From Narthecium ossifragum (lineage: Eukaryota > Streptophyta > Magnoliopsida > Dioscoreales > Nartheciaceae): a DNA stretch of 64,000 nucleotides. Where the stretch lies: NCBI GenBank assembly GCA_963920575.1, contig OY986972.1, forward strand, positions 16,286,502 through 16,350,501, given 5' to 3'. The notes below the pieces were generated by a model. It saw only the letters and a list, made by a program, of their open reading frames with translations, was not told the origin of the DNA and did no database searches. Below are positions 24,094-34,740 of this stretch, in pieces. Positions within the stretch are counted from its first letter, which is position 1; the number at the start of each line of letters is the position of its first letter. Position numbers and translations under genes: made by a program.

Positions 24094-25190
24094 TCAGGTG
24101 TCTCTCACCAGCCTGCTCAGCGCGTTTGCGACGACGTTTGCCTTACCAGGATGGTAATGCAACTCAAAGTCGTAGTCCTCTAGTAGCTCCATCCAGCATC
24201 GCTGCCTCAGGTTGAGGTCAGGTTGAGTGAAAATGTGCCTCAAACTCTTATGGTCCGAGAAGATAGAAAACTTCTCGCCATAGAGGTAGAGTCGCCAGGT
24301 CTTCAGGGCGAAGACCACTGCCGCTAGCTCCAAGTCATGAGTCGGGTAGTTCCTCTCATAGTTCTTCAGCTGACGAGAACCATAGGAAACTACGTGGCCC
24401 TCCTGCATGAGGACACACCCCAAACCCTCACCGCTGGCGTCGCAGTAGACGCTGTAACCCACACCTCGCTCGGGGACAATCAACACCGGCGCACTGGTCA
24501 ACCTGGTCCTCAACTGCACGAAAGCTCGCTCACAAGCATCATCCCACACGAACGGGACGGCCTTCTGTGTCAGTCTGATCAACGGTCCGGCGACTCTGGA
24601 GAAGGCCAGCACGAACCGCCTGTAGTATCCCGCAAGGCCCAGGAAGCTGCGGACCTCGAACACTGTCCTCGGTCTCTGCCACTGTACCACTGCCTCGATC
24701 TTGGCGGGGTCGACTGAGATCCCTGCTGCTAACACCACGTGTCCAAGAAATCCCACCTGTGCAAGCCAGAACTCGCACTTGGAAGCCTTGGTGAAAAGCC
24801 GATGCCTCCGAAGTAGCTGCAACACTGTCGCCAAGTGTCGCTCGTGCTCCGCCTCTGACCGGGAGTAGATAAGGAGGTCGTCGACGAACACCACCACAAA
24901 CTCATCTAGGAAAGGCCGGAAGATCCACTGCATGAGATCCATGAACGCTGCTGGTGTGTTCGTCAGCTCAAACGGCATCACCACAAACTCGTACAGGCCG
25001 TATCGAGTCCGGAATGCCGTCTTCGGGATGTCGCAATCCCGAACCCTCAACTGGTCGTAGTCGGTGCGGAGGTCGATCTTCGAGAACACTGAAGATCCTC
25101 GCGACTGGTCAAACATGTCATCGATCCGCGGCATCGGATACTTGTTCTTCACCGTCACCCTGTTGAGCCGCCTGTAGTCTATGCAAAGTC
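24094..25190 (-). pseudogene. Reverse transcriptase and RNase H of the chromovirus
   Basis: An uninterrupted frame from 25158 starts within '[16 protein letters not shown]'. It contains the catalytic '[11 protein letters not shown]' motif, the palm and thumb segment '[12 protein letters not shown]', and RNase H with '[15 protein letters not shown]', '[16 protein letters not shown]' and 'SDHKSL'. The upstream codon that should be Arg in '[11 protein letters not shown]' is TGA (plus positions near 25187), a CGA to TGA change. The polymerase would copy the element RNA to DNA. Confidence 0.9.
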
Positions 25191-25899
25191 AAAGGGTACC
25201 ATCCTTCTTCTTTGCGAACAACACTGGCGCCCCCCAGGGAGACATGCTGGGACGGATGAAACCTCTGCTAGTAAGCTCATCTACCTGGGTCCTCAACTCA
25301 CTCTGCTCTGCTGGTGCCATCCTGAAAGCTGGGAGAGAGATCGATGTGGTACCTGGTACTAGGTCGATCTCAAAATCGACCTCTCTGGGTGGTGGAAGCC
25401 ATGGCAACACCTCGGGAAACACTTCGGTGTAATCGCACACGATCCTGGGAAAACTGCTCTGCTGCACTCTCTCAGAATCGAACAGGGATAGACTGGCCAA
25501 CAAGGCTGAGAGCTCGCTGCCACGGCTCCCGACACCACAAGCAAAGGAATCGGCTAAGAACCGATCCCCCAACAACACAAACTGTGTCCCGTCGGGTGTC
25601 CAAGCAACCACCTTCCGGCGACCACAGTCGATGACGGCTCGGTATGCTGCCAACCAGTCCATACCGAGTATCACGTAAAAGCCGGTCATGTCTAGCATCC
25701 GCAGGTCTAGACAGACCCGGAGGCCTCCAACCTCCAACGAACACGATCGGCAGACCCGGTCTACCCTGACTGTCCCACCGATCGGTGAGTCTACAGACTT
25801 TGCCACCTCTAGCCGATTCGTCTCTAACCCTAGCGATGCCACACACATGCTAGCAATGTAGGAGTGAGACACCCCTGAGTCTATCAACACATCTACCAA
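25191..25899 (-). pseudogene. Aspartic protease and linker of the chromovirus
   Basis: The frame from 25899 has the retroviral-type active site 'VLIDSGVSHSYI' and the flap-side motif 'ILGMDWL', followed by the linker to the RT fingers ('FAKKKDGTL'). The protease would cut the polyprotein. The upstream junction to gag is broken by stops. Confidence 0.85.
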
Positions 25900-27247
25900 G
25901 GAACTAAAAAGCTGAAAGATACCTCTGATGACGGATGGCTCTGCCGTGGCCTGCTGGTACTGCTGCGGCTGCTAGTACTGCAACGACTGCTGGTACTGCA
26001 ATGGCTGCTGGTACTGCAACGGCTGCTGGTACTGCGGTGATAGCTGGTACAGCTGGACGGTGTCCTGCTGCTCGCGAACTGGGAGGGCAAACACCAGCCC
26101 CCGCTGGCCGCCTCTACCCCTAGGGCGCCCCGGTCCCGCCCCCTATCCGCGCCCGCCCCTACTCCCCTGCCAGGCACTGGACCCTCCGCCTCGACTCCCC
26201 TGCGGCACAGCGCTCTGCGCTCCTCGCAGGTGGCAGTCCCTACGGTAGTGTCCCAGCTGCCCTTACTGGAAGCACGTGACTGACGCGCTATCGGGTTGCT
26301 GACCCTGGCCTCCCCCTGACGATGCCTGCCCAGACGGCCCGGCCGTCAGTAGAAACGGGGCTGGTGGGCTAGGTAGTTGTTGCTGGTACTGTTGTGCACG
26401 CGGCAGCTGCTGCTGAAAAGACCGCGGACGTCGCTGATGCCCCCTACCGAACCCCCCTCTGCCCTGGGGTCGCTGCTGCGTGCTGGTGGAGGGTGCCGGT
26501 AGAACTGTCTGACACCTGTCGTCCCACAACTGAGCCTCCACTGACAAGGCGCAGTTCAGGATCGCCGAGTACGCCTGGAAGTAGTGTGAGCTGGTCTGCC
26601 GCCGGATCTCTGGCCGAAGTCCCCACTCGAACTGTCGCACCCTGCTGTCTAATTTGCTGCAATTGCCCCTGCAAACCGAACAAGGTGCGTGAACTTGGAT
26701 GCATACTACTGAACTGAGCGAGTACCCTGCAAGAGGGACTGGTACTCACGAGTCAGGGCGTCACGTGCACTAGCAAGGAAGTGCACGTCCAAGAACATCG
26801 CCCTGAACTCCTCCCACAGCGGTGCCTCTCCGCCACTAGTGTGCTGGGCGATGCGCCACCAGTCACGAGTGTCACCATCAAGCTGGAACGCCGCGAGAGT
26901 GACCCGAACCCGGTCGCCCTCGACAAAGAGAGCATCCAGGACGCGCGAGACTCCGTCAAGCCAGTCGTCCGCTGCGGTCGGGTCTCCAGACCTACCGCTG
27001 AACCTAGGCGGGTTCAGCCGCTGGAAAGCCATCATGATAGCCACTGAGGCCCCCCGTCGACAGGAACAGGGGCCTCCTCCTCGGCGATGAAGAACTCTGC
27101 CTGCACGACCGAAACCGCCGCTGGTGATGGTACAGTCCATCTAGCCCAGACCACCCTGACAGGAGCAGTCCTGTCCAGTTGGGCTAGTCGACCACGTCGT
27201 GCCCCACCTCGACCGGGAACCGAAGGTTGACCGCGAGCTCCCGACAT
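25900..27247 (-). pseudogene. Gag of the chromovirus
   Basis: It probably begins at MSGARG (27247), with a frameshift before 'LNPPRFSGRSGDPTAADDWL', the conserved gag core at 27030-26760. Further pieces ('MRQFEWGLRPEIRRQ', 26640 onward) lead to a Gln/Pro-rich stretch and a zinc knuckle 'CFQ.GQLGHYRRDC' near 26215-26265, where the second cysteine position is a TAA stop. A Gln/Tyr-rich tandem repeat of 18 bp (about 25963-26040) lies before the protease. Gag would package the RNA. Frameshifts and stops make it non-functional. Confidence 0.8.
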
Positions 27248-27434
27248 CTGCACGATCACCAACAACAAACGAGTTACCACTCGTTAGAACGGCAAAACAA
27301 ACAGCATATCAATAAAGCGGAAGACATAAACAACACAAAGAAAGCATGCACGGATGTTCGAGACATAGAACTAACCCATTCCACGCTCAATCTCAACCGA
27401 AACCTGATCCTAACCCCTGGGATCTACAGCCTAT

Positions 27435-27446
27435 GCTCTGATACCA
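27435..27446 (-). promoter_or_regulatory. Primer-binding site, initiator-Met tRNA
   Basis: TGGTATCAGAGC on the minus strand, 3 bases after the 5' LTR end. It matches the complement of the 3' end of plant initiator-Met tRNA, the common primer of chromoviruses. Confidence 0.9.
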
Positions 27447-28726
27447 AGTTGTCGCGCCCCGACCCGCGTAGGCCTAACCGGGCCGGGGGACGCGAACCGG
27501 AACTTAACCTACTGCGGAAATTTTGGCGAGGTTTTCCTCTATTCCTAGTGGTTTTCCTAGCAATTCATAATCATCTTGTATTATACAATCATTCACAAAC
27601 CTCAAAACTGAACTGGAATATAATACAAATCCTCAAAACAGGGAAATTATATATTTATCACTCCCGTAGGAGACTATCTATAACAAAAAGGGTAACACTG
27701 AGACTGCCGCTCCTCAAGCACTGCCAAACGCCGCCACGTCACCAAACACCTGCCCGGTAGGGGCGACCGACGAAGAGCTAGCGCCAGCATCTGCAAAACG
27801 CAGCCCGGGTAGGAGTGAGCACTAAGCTCAGTAGGGACACTACACTACGACACTCACAAAGGTAGGGAACACAACAGTGTCACCCCTAAGTCTAACCTAG
27901 GTGTATACGAGGGTCCCATAACCCCACCGGATGTCCAAGAACGCAGAGTACAACACTGCAGACTCTCAACAGGACACAGAACACTGTTCGGCAGGAAAAG
28001 GCACCGCTGAGTAGGCAAACCCTCTACCCAAGAGTCAAGAAAGCTGGACACCGGCTACACCTATTCGACTTGGGGTCGACACGACCTCTAAACATCAAGC
28101 AACATGTATTCAGGTCATCTAACCCTATCATCAATATCAACTGAATACTACAAATCGAGTCCTGGACCAAGCTACCTGCAACGGTCCTAGAGCTAGATCC
28201 GGACTACCCGAAAGCCCTGGATCGGCAGTCAACCCACCACTAGTGTGCTACACAGATGCAACTAATGCACAAGCAATGCATGCTATGAGCACACGCAGGA
28301 ATATACAGATAAGCATGCAACAGTATGTGATTGTATATCAAATAAGGTATGGGCACGGCACCCTACCGGCCCGGGGTGGTGAACAAGTAAGTAAGGTCTA
28401 GGAGCTGCTACAGTGGTACCACCACCAACTGTCAGTAGTCCAGCACAACATCTGCATCGGGAAGTAGCCCCACAAACAACAGCTCACAGATATAACAGAT
28501 AAAGCCCTCGGCGCACGCCAGCATGCAAGGCTAAGGAAAGCTATAGGGCTACCCGCCCGTTTATTCTAAACATCCTGGGAGTCTTCACTCCCCCCGGTTC
28601 ACCACTGCCCCTATTATGAGGCTAACATCCTTAAACATATGTACAAGGTATAAGACGGTAAAGAAAACTGTACATGTAAAACCCCGCGAGCAAAACAAGA
28701 TGAAATTTCTCTCTATGCCATAGACG

Positions 28727-29014
28727 GATCGATCCCTCTCCCCAGGGGGGATCGATCCTTCTAAAGGCAGAGAACAAACTCTCCATATCATGCCGAGTAC
28801 GATCGATCCTACTCACGATAGGGAACATCCTCACTGTCGTGCCAAGGAGGATCGATCCTTCCCCCAAGGGGCGATCGATCCTACTCGCGACGAGGAGGAT
28901 CCCATGCTACCCAGGGCACAAGGATCGATCATCCTCACCCGAGAATGATCGATCCTGCTCGGGTTCAGCATGACCAACAAGGAAGGCTCGATCCATCTCA
29001 CAAACGGATCGACC
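28727..29014. repeat. Palindrome pair array, 5' LTR
   Basis: Sites start at 28727/28750, 28801 (single), 28850/28873, 28923/28947 and 28986/29007. Pair spacing is 23, 23, 24 and 21 bp. Compared with 17907-18217, one 22-bp unit between two GATCGATCC repeats has been lost at 28801. Confidence 0.9.
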
Positions 29015-29384
29015 GCGTTGGGTTCTCCGGCAAACCTCTGGCGAGAAAAACCGCCGGAAAACTCCACCAAATCCCACAAAACCTTGGGATCTATTAGTAA
29101 GAAGGATCACGAATCCAAAACCGGTGGAAATACTACAATCTAACAAGTATATAACAAGATCTAAGCAAAAGATCACAGACATCCGGAAAAACTCCAAAAA
29201 CTCGGAAGAATTGTAGGTAGGATCCCTACCTAAGCAATAGCAGCTTCAATCCCACATGCTAGGCCTTGGATCGTCCGCAACCTCTTCGAAATCCAGAAAA
29301 TCTCAGCCCAAGAACTCAGATTTCAAAAGAGATTCAAGGAAGAAGGTTACCTCTGTTTTATAGACAAACGAACCGACTAAGCAG

Positions 29385-29520
29385 GATCGATCCGTCCAAG
29401 AAGACCGATCGATCCGTCCAAGAGAACGATCGATCCGTCCAAGAGGAACGATCGATCCTTCTCAACGATCCAATTTCCTGATATTGAACGATCGATCCTT
29501 CTAGCAAGGAAGAATCGATC
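29385..29520. repeat. Continuous palindrome array next to the TATA box, 5' LTR
   Basis: Sites start at 29385, 29407, 29428, 29450, 29490 and 29513 with steps of 21-23 bp and one near-double gap. It has one 21-bp unit less than the matching array at 18589-18745. Confidence 0.88.
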
Positions 29521-29732
29521 CTTCTTTCGCAGGAAGGTAGACTTGGGCTAAAACTTAAGCCTAAGCCCGGATCTTTCGATCCCGGATCCCACTAACCATT
29601 CTAGCCAAACATTACCACAAACATGGTCAGTGTGTGCCCACGCAGGTGTGAAACTAGCTGACAAGGTGCAATTTACCAAATTGCCCTTGCGGTCCACAAT
29701 GAGCCATAGGAGTAGAGGGACGGGTCCTCACA

Positions 29733-31671
29733 CTGTCAGCCCATTTATTCTACGCAATTAAATACACACATAAATCTAACAAGATTAACATTAATTGCGA
29801 GGAAAGATAATATTTGCATGATTGAAACCTAAAGCTACACATGCTTAAAACTCGGCATAAATCCTTCATAATTACCTTAAAATTCATATACATGATATCT
29901 AACCACCTTAGCAATCTACTACGAGAAGACCGAAGCAAATAGATCAAGAAAAACTCCATTTTCGGCCAAAAACCCAAGCTTTTATCAAAGATTCAGTTTC
30001 GTCACAGATCAAGGAACAATTCATAATAAGTCGTACAAAAATCCAAAAATTATTAAACTTGCGTCAATTGAAAGTAGATTCGATGATCTACAACTTTGAT
30101 CTTGATAATCAAATGAGATCATGCACGTACGAGCTTAGATTTGAGCTAGAACAGCTAAGCTCATAGAAAAACTGAGCTTGGGTAAAATCCGGGAAAAACT
30201 TCCAAAAATCCGGATAAAACCCACATCAATTTGCATGAAGCTTCAATCAATTACTAAGCATGCATCAAGGGACTAATTAGAACATAGGAATCCACTAACA
30301 AGCTAATTCCTGGATTTCTACATTAAACCCTAGTTAGAGGCGATGAAATCTTATCAATTCGACGTCCAAACGACGTCGAATTGGAAATCAAACGTGGAAA
30401 AATGTATATTAGCATACTAGGAACATGCAGCCCAAGAATTGGATTAATCTAATGGCTAATCTTCCCGGAATTCACTAATTTCGGTCTCGTCGCAGATCCG
30501 AAGAAAAATCACCATAAATAGTAGAAAAACTCCGACAATTATGAAATCAGCGGAAATAGGAAGTAGATCCGAAGATCTACAACTCTCATCTTGATGATCA
30601 AACGAGATCATGCACGTACGAGCCACGATCTGAGCTAGAACAGCTCAGCTCGTAGAAAAACAGAGCTTTGATGAAATCCGGGAAAAACATGCATAAAACC
30701 CAAATAAATCTCAATCAAATCACCATAGACTTCAATCAGTAATTTAGCATGCTTATAGGAACTAATTAGCACAAATAAAATAGCAAATGGAACAATCAAA
30801 CCCTAACTTAAGCTTAACCCAAAGATCAAGGTAGAAACCCTACCTTAAACGCCAATCCAAGCTTCAATCCTCGCTAATCCGCCGTGATCCCGCCGTCCAC
30901 CGTAGACGCCACCGTCTCCAACTCGCCGGAGAGCCGCTGGAGGTCCTCCCACATCCGTAGCCGTCGCCGGAGAAGGAAGGGACATCCGCGGGAGAGAGAA
31001 AGGGAAGGAGAAGGGAGAGGGGGCCTCGCCGCAGCCTCTGGCTGGCCGGGGAACCGCCGGGAGCCGTCCAACTCCTCCCTCCAAACGCGATGGGAAGGTG
31101 GAGGAGAGGAGGGAGAAGCCAGAGGGGATCTTGGAAGAGGAGAGGAGAGCTCGGGAGGAAGGAGAAGTAGGAGGGGTCCTCGCCGCCGCCTCCAGGTCGC
31201 CGGGGAAGATGACCGGAGGGAGAAGAAGTCGGCGCAGGGGAAGAAAGGGAAGAAGGGTCGGGCACGGGTTAGGCAGGGAAGGAAGAGGAAAGGAAAGAAA
31301 AGAAAAAGAAAATAAAGGAAGAGAAAAGGGGAAAAAAAATAGAAAGCTAAGCCACTTAAGTGGCTGAGCTGGTCTAGCTGAGTCAAGTAATCGGACTGAA
31401 TCCGAATTGAACCTAAATTACGATCTCGTCCGGATCTGACGATCACGGACGCTACTACTGGATCTATTCAATCACGTACATCAATCAAGGCCGTGTGTGC
31501 TCTACGCGGGTGTGAAACTGACCGTCAATGCGCAATTTACCAAATTGCCCATAGGGTCCAAAAACAGCGATACGATCAACCGATCGCAACCCAAGGCCAA
31601 CCGGTCAAAACCAACCAAGCCAAGCCTTGACCCAACGCGGTCGGACCGGGTTGGAGGAACGGGTCCTCACA
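29733..31671 (-). repeat. Solo LTR 'C', right part (5' half)
   Basis: Continuation of 15226-16626. The right end (minus strand) is TGTGAGGACCCG. The GC-rich block 30880-31320 encodes only overlapping low-complexity frames. About 29995-30320 and 30480-30790 are two diverged copies of one 480-bp-spaced block, with shared 'catgcacgtacgagc' and 'tccgggaaaaac' text: an internal tandem duplication. Confidence 0.8.
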
Positions 31672-31676
31672 ATTTT

Positions 31677-32297
31677 CTTCTCAAGATTAAGAGTCCTGTA
31701 ATGCTATGACCATTACACGTAATGTTAGAACGATTATGACCAACTCATAATCCGTTATTCATCTTAATTCAAGATTAGGGATTTCGTAGTGCTAGAACCA
31801 CTACGCTAGTGCTAGAACCACTAGGGTAACTTCTAATACTTGATACATTCTATTTGGCGACCTCAAGTTGCTAGAACCATCTTGATCTTACACCTAAATC
31901 CATATTATACTATTTTCTCGTGATGAATTCATTCTAATCAGAGGATTCATTAGCGGTGATCATAACTAATCATTAGGTCACTGACTTTTAGATAATTGCT
32001 CTCACCGACAATGGATCCTAATCGGAACTTGTTGAGTGATAGGGAGAACTAGTCATTCACCTATTAACCATTACGAAAACCATTCAGTTTTGTTAGCTGG
32101 TTCTAATCCTAGGAAGACCTGGTAGAATCCTAGTTACTCATTAAGAATTACTTGGTACCTTTTCTCGTATTTATGAATCCTTTAGTGTAAAGTTAGTTTA
32201 ATTTCAATTCTAAATATTTTATCAAGTTATTGGTAGGAATACTTAGATTGATTTTAGTAGTTTAATTATTCTCCTACGCATTCCCTGTGGATGGGAC
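31677..32297 (+). repeat. Athila-like LTR 'A', last segment
   Basis: It is inverted relative to, and homologous with, the 32470-32900 part of LTR 'B' (for example the block 'actaatcattaggtcactga'). Homology ends at about 32297, inside 'ccctgtggatgggactc', where tRNA-like sequence begins. Confidence 0.75.
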
Positions 32298-32334
32298 TCG
32301 GGTGACTCGGGTTCGATCCCAGGCAACGGCGCCA
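32298..32334 (+). other. 37-nt tRNA-Asp 3' end, at the joint of two inverted LTRs
   Basis: The text ends TTCGATCCCAGGCAACGGCGCCA; the last 37 nt match the 3' part of plant tRNA-Asp, from the variable-loop side through the T arm and acceptor stem to CCA, with about 3 changes. On the minus strand the first 18 nt are the Asp-tRNA primer-binding site (TGGCGCCGTTGCC…) of LTR 'B', 6 bases after its end. The match continues about 19 nt past the normal primer-site length. There is no 5' half, so it is not a tRNA gene. Confidence 0.75.
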
Positions 32335-32340
32335 AAATTC

Positions 32341-33939
32341 TGATAGAACTTGAAAAGTGTCGTGGCTTAACAAGTCTACTCAAAATTACAAATTTATAAT
32401 CCAACTACTAACTAACTACTTTAGGGATAGCTAGCAGTGAGTTTGAGTCGAATCCATAGGGAAATAAGATTGAGTTGAGATCCTTTGTATAGTTTCCTAC
32501 TAATGAGTTAATGAAAAGTTTAGAATTTAATACTAAAGGGTTTATAGATGCAAGAAAAGGGACCAAGGAATTCTTAATCCGTAACACGGGTTCTACCATG
32601 TCTTCCTAAGATGAGAGCACACTAATCACATTGAATGGCTTTCCTAATGGTTGATAGGTGAATGGCTAGTTCTCCCTATCACTCAACAAGTTCCGGCTAA
32701 GATCCCTTGTCGGCGAGAGCAATTATCTAAAAGTCAGTGACCTAATGATTAGTTATGATCACCACTAATGAATCCTCTGAGTAGGATGAATTCATTGCGA
32801 GAAAATAGTTATAATATGGATTTAGGTGTAAGATCAAGATGGTTCTCACACCTTGATGGGACAAATCTAGAAAGATAGGGTAAATGGAGGATTAGGAATA
32901 GAACGTAGTGGTTCTAGCATGACTATAGTGGTTCTAACACTACTATAGTGGTTCTAGCATTATATAATACCTAATCACGGAGAAGAATTCACCAAAGATA
33001 CCATGGTTCTAGCATGATCCTCCTATTAGATGAGTCCAATCCAAGCCCTAACATGCCTTAGCTCTAGATCTAAAACATATTAGAACAATCCAAATCTCCA
33101 ACAATAAATTAACACCAAAATTATACAAGAATTAAGATCAATCCATATAAGCCATGCAAAAAGGTATACAACCTCTAGATCTTAGAAATCCCTAGTAGAA
33201 ACCCTAGTTACATCATAAGAATCCATTGGCGACGGGTTTAGCTACTCATCTTTAGGATTTGATCCACCGACGAAGGTTGATGAAGCTCTTCCACCATGGA
33301 TCTCCTCTGAAAGAATCTCCAAAGAAAAGCCTAAAAAAAATCAGAAAATTGTTGCCCAGTTCAAAAAGAGAAGCCCCCTCATAGACTTAGAAACTGCCTA
33401 TTTATAGTCTAAGAACATCCCTCTCCCGGATTAGATCTGGGCCCTTGATTTTCTTCACTGGCAAACAAATGATCGATCATTCCATAGGGTGAAGATCGAT
33501 CATTTGTCTTCAATTGCTGGCTACACCCGTAAAGGATCGATCATTCCTATAAGAGATGATCCATCATTGCCTTGTGTTATTGGTCACACTCCGTAGATGA
33601 TCAATCATTTCATGAAAGAAGATCGATCCTTTTAAAACTTACTCTCTGTCACTGTTGTTGTGCATAAATGATCGATCCTTTGCTTCCTTGAAGATCGATC
33701 CTTTGAATTAGTGCTCTTTGTCAAGTTAATGCACTTAAATGATCGATCCTTTCCTAATGTGATGATCGATCATCTATGCTGGAATTGCCCAAATGAGCTC
33801 GTTTTGACTCCAAACTTAATCTAACTCATACTAGGGTCTGTTGTACCTGAAATAGGATAAACATAGTCAATGAAGCATTGCTTGGAGACTAACAAAACCA
33901 AATTATAAGAGTGATTTGTGCACTTTTCAAGTCTTATCA
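32341..33939 (-). repeat. Athila-like LTR 'B'
   Basis: The 1599-bp LTR, on the minus strand, runs TGATAAGACTTGAAAAGTGC … AAGTTCTATCA. It has a primer-binding site on its left and a polypurine tract on its right. Its TATA box, CTATAAATAG on the minus strand, is at 33398-33407, followed upstream by the palindrome array at 33471-33771. Confidence 0.85.
33471..33771. repeat. Array of five palindrome pairs, LTR 'B'
   Basis: Sites start at 33471/33494, 33535/33558, 33599/33621, 33670/33693 and 33741/33764. Pair spacing is 23, 23, 22, 23 and 23 bp; pair steps are 64, 64, 71 and 71 bp. It lies directly upstream (minus strand) of the TATA box at 33398. Confidence 0.92.
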
Positions 33940-34439
33940 CACCCCCCAACTTGATCTTTGCTAGTCCTCGAGCAAAGCAAAAGATAAGAAAAAATCTAAC
34001 TAACCACTTTCGTAGGTCTCACGATTGCACTTAGCATGTGTAACAAGCCTTTAAACCTCTGGGTGGCCCCAGTGGAGGAGTTATAGTCTCTTGAGGGTTT
34101 CCAGTTATGATACCCACAAACATCTATACATCCCCTTGAATACATCATCAGAAATCAATTATAATATTCATCCACTCACATGCATGAAATAGAAATAATA
34201 TCCATGAATAAACTCTTTAACTCATAATTATATAAAAAGATAATAAGTTAAAACATGTCATAACATATTTCCAACACTTTAACATATTTACTCACGACTA
34301 AAAATAACTTCAACACTCATGTGTGTGAATAGGGTTCCACATGCTTTAGAGCGTCGATTATATCTAAACACTTCAACTATTCAAGATCACCATCCTATAC
34401 CAGCACATATTTTTCCACTCATCACATAGCAATCTTTGT

Positions 34440-34740
34440 TTTTATTTTTATTTTTTCTCTTTTTTTCTTTACGAATCTCAACTGTTTTACGCGAACACCA
34501 CACTGGTTAGGCATGCTGCCCGGTTACTGAGTTGAAAATCCCTTTTCTTTTCTTTTTTCCTTAGGAATTTTAACTGTTTTACGCGAACACCACGCTGGTT
34601 AAGCATGCTGCCCGGTTACTGAGTTGAAAATCCCTTTTCTTTTCTTTTTTTCCTTAGGAATTTTAACTGTTTTACGCGAACACCACGCTGGTTAAGCATG
34701 CTGCCTGGTTACTAAGTTGAAAATCTTTTTTTTTTCAGCT
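34440..34740. repeat. Three tandem copies of a ~93-bp unit
   Basis: Each unit holds 'aactgttttacgcgaacacc', 'gctggttaagcatgctgcc' and a pyrimidine run (tccctttt cttttc). The shared phrase starts at 34480, 34572 and 34665. Confidence 0.9.

Larger units (their letters stand above)
16627..29732 (-). mobile_element. Chromovirus (Ty3/gypsy, Tekay/Del-like), 13.1 kb including a nested solo LTR
   Basis: Order on the minus strand: 5' LTR 29732-27450, primer-binding site, gag, protease, reverse transcriptase, RNase H, integrase, chromodomain tail, polypurine-like tract, 3' LTR 18957-16627. The flanking pentamers are CTATC (16622-16626) and CTGTC (29733-29737), a duplication with one mismatch. It lies inside solo LTR 'C'. 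Its coding region is interrupted by a solo LTR (19272-22746) and by several stops, so it is inactive. Tekay/Del-like assignment rests on the chromodomain text and the 2.3-kb LTRs. Confidence 0.9.
27450..29732 (-). repeat. 5' LTR of the chromovirus
   Basis: The 2283-bp LTR has TGTGAGG…GCGACA ends on the minus strand. It carries palindrome arrays at 28727-29014 and 29385-29520 and a TATA-like GTCTATAAAACAG (minus) at 29353-29365, 20 bp downstream of the second array. It differs from the 3' LTR by scattered substitutions and by loss of single array units. Confidence 0.9.

Noticed and set aside
30864..31446. Overlapping GC-rich open frames on both strands
   Set aside because: Composed of Arg/Gly or Ser/Pro runs in the 5' part of LTR 'C'; open because of GC bias.
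32298..32334. tRNA-Asp gene
   Set aside because: Only the 3' half including CCA is present; plant tRNA genes do not encode CCA and the D and anticodon arms are missing. It is primer-derived sequence.
14169..33771. Likeness of 12 and 23 bp spacing to recombination signal spacers of vertebrate immune genes
   Set aside because: No heptamer/nonamer motifs and no RAG-like gene; the numbers are better explained by one and two helical turns.
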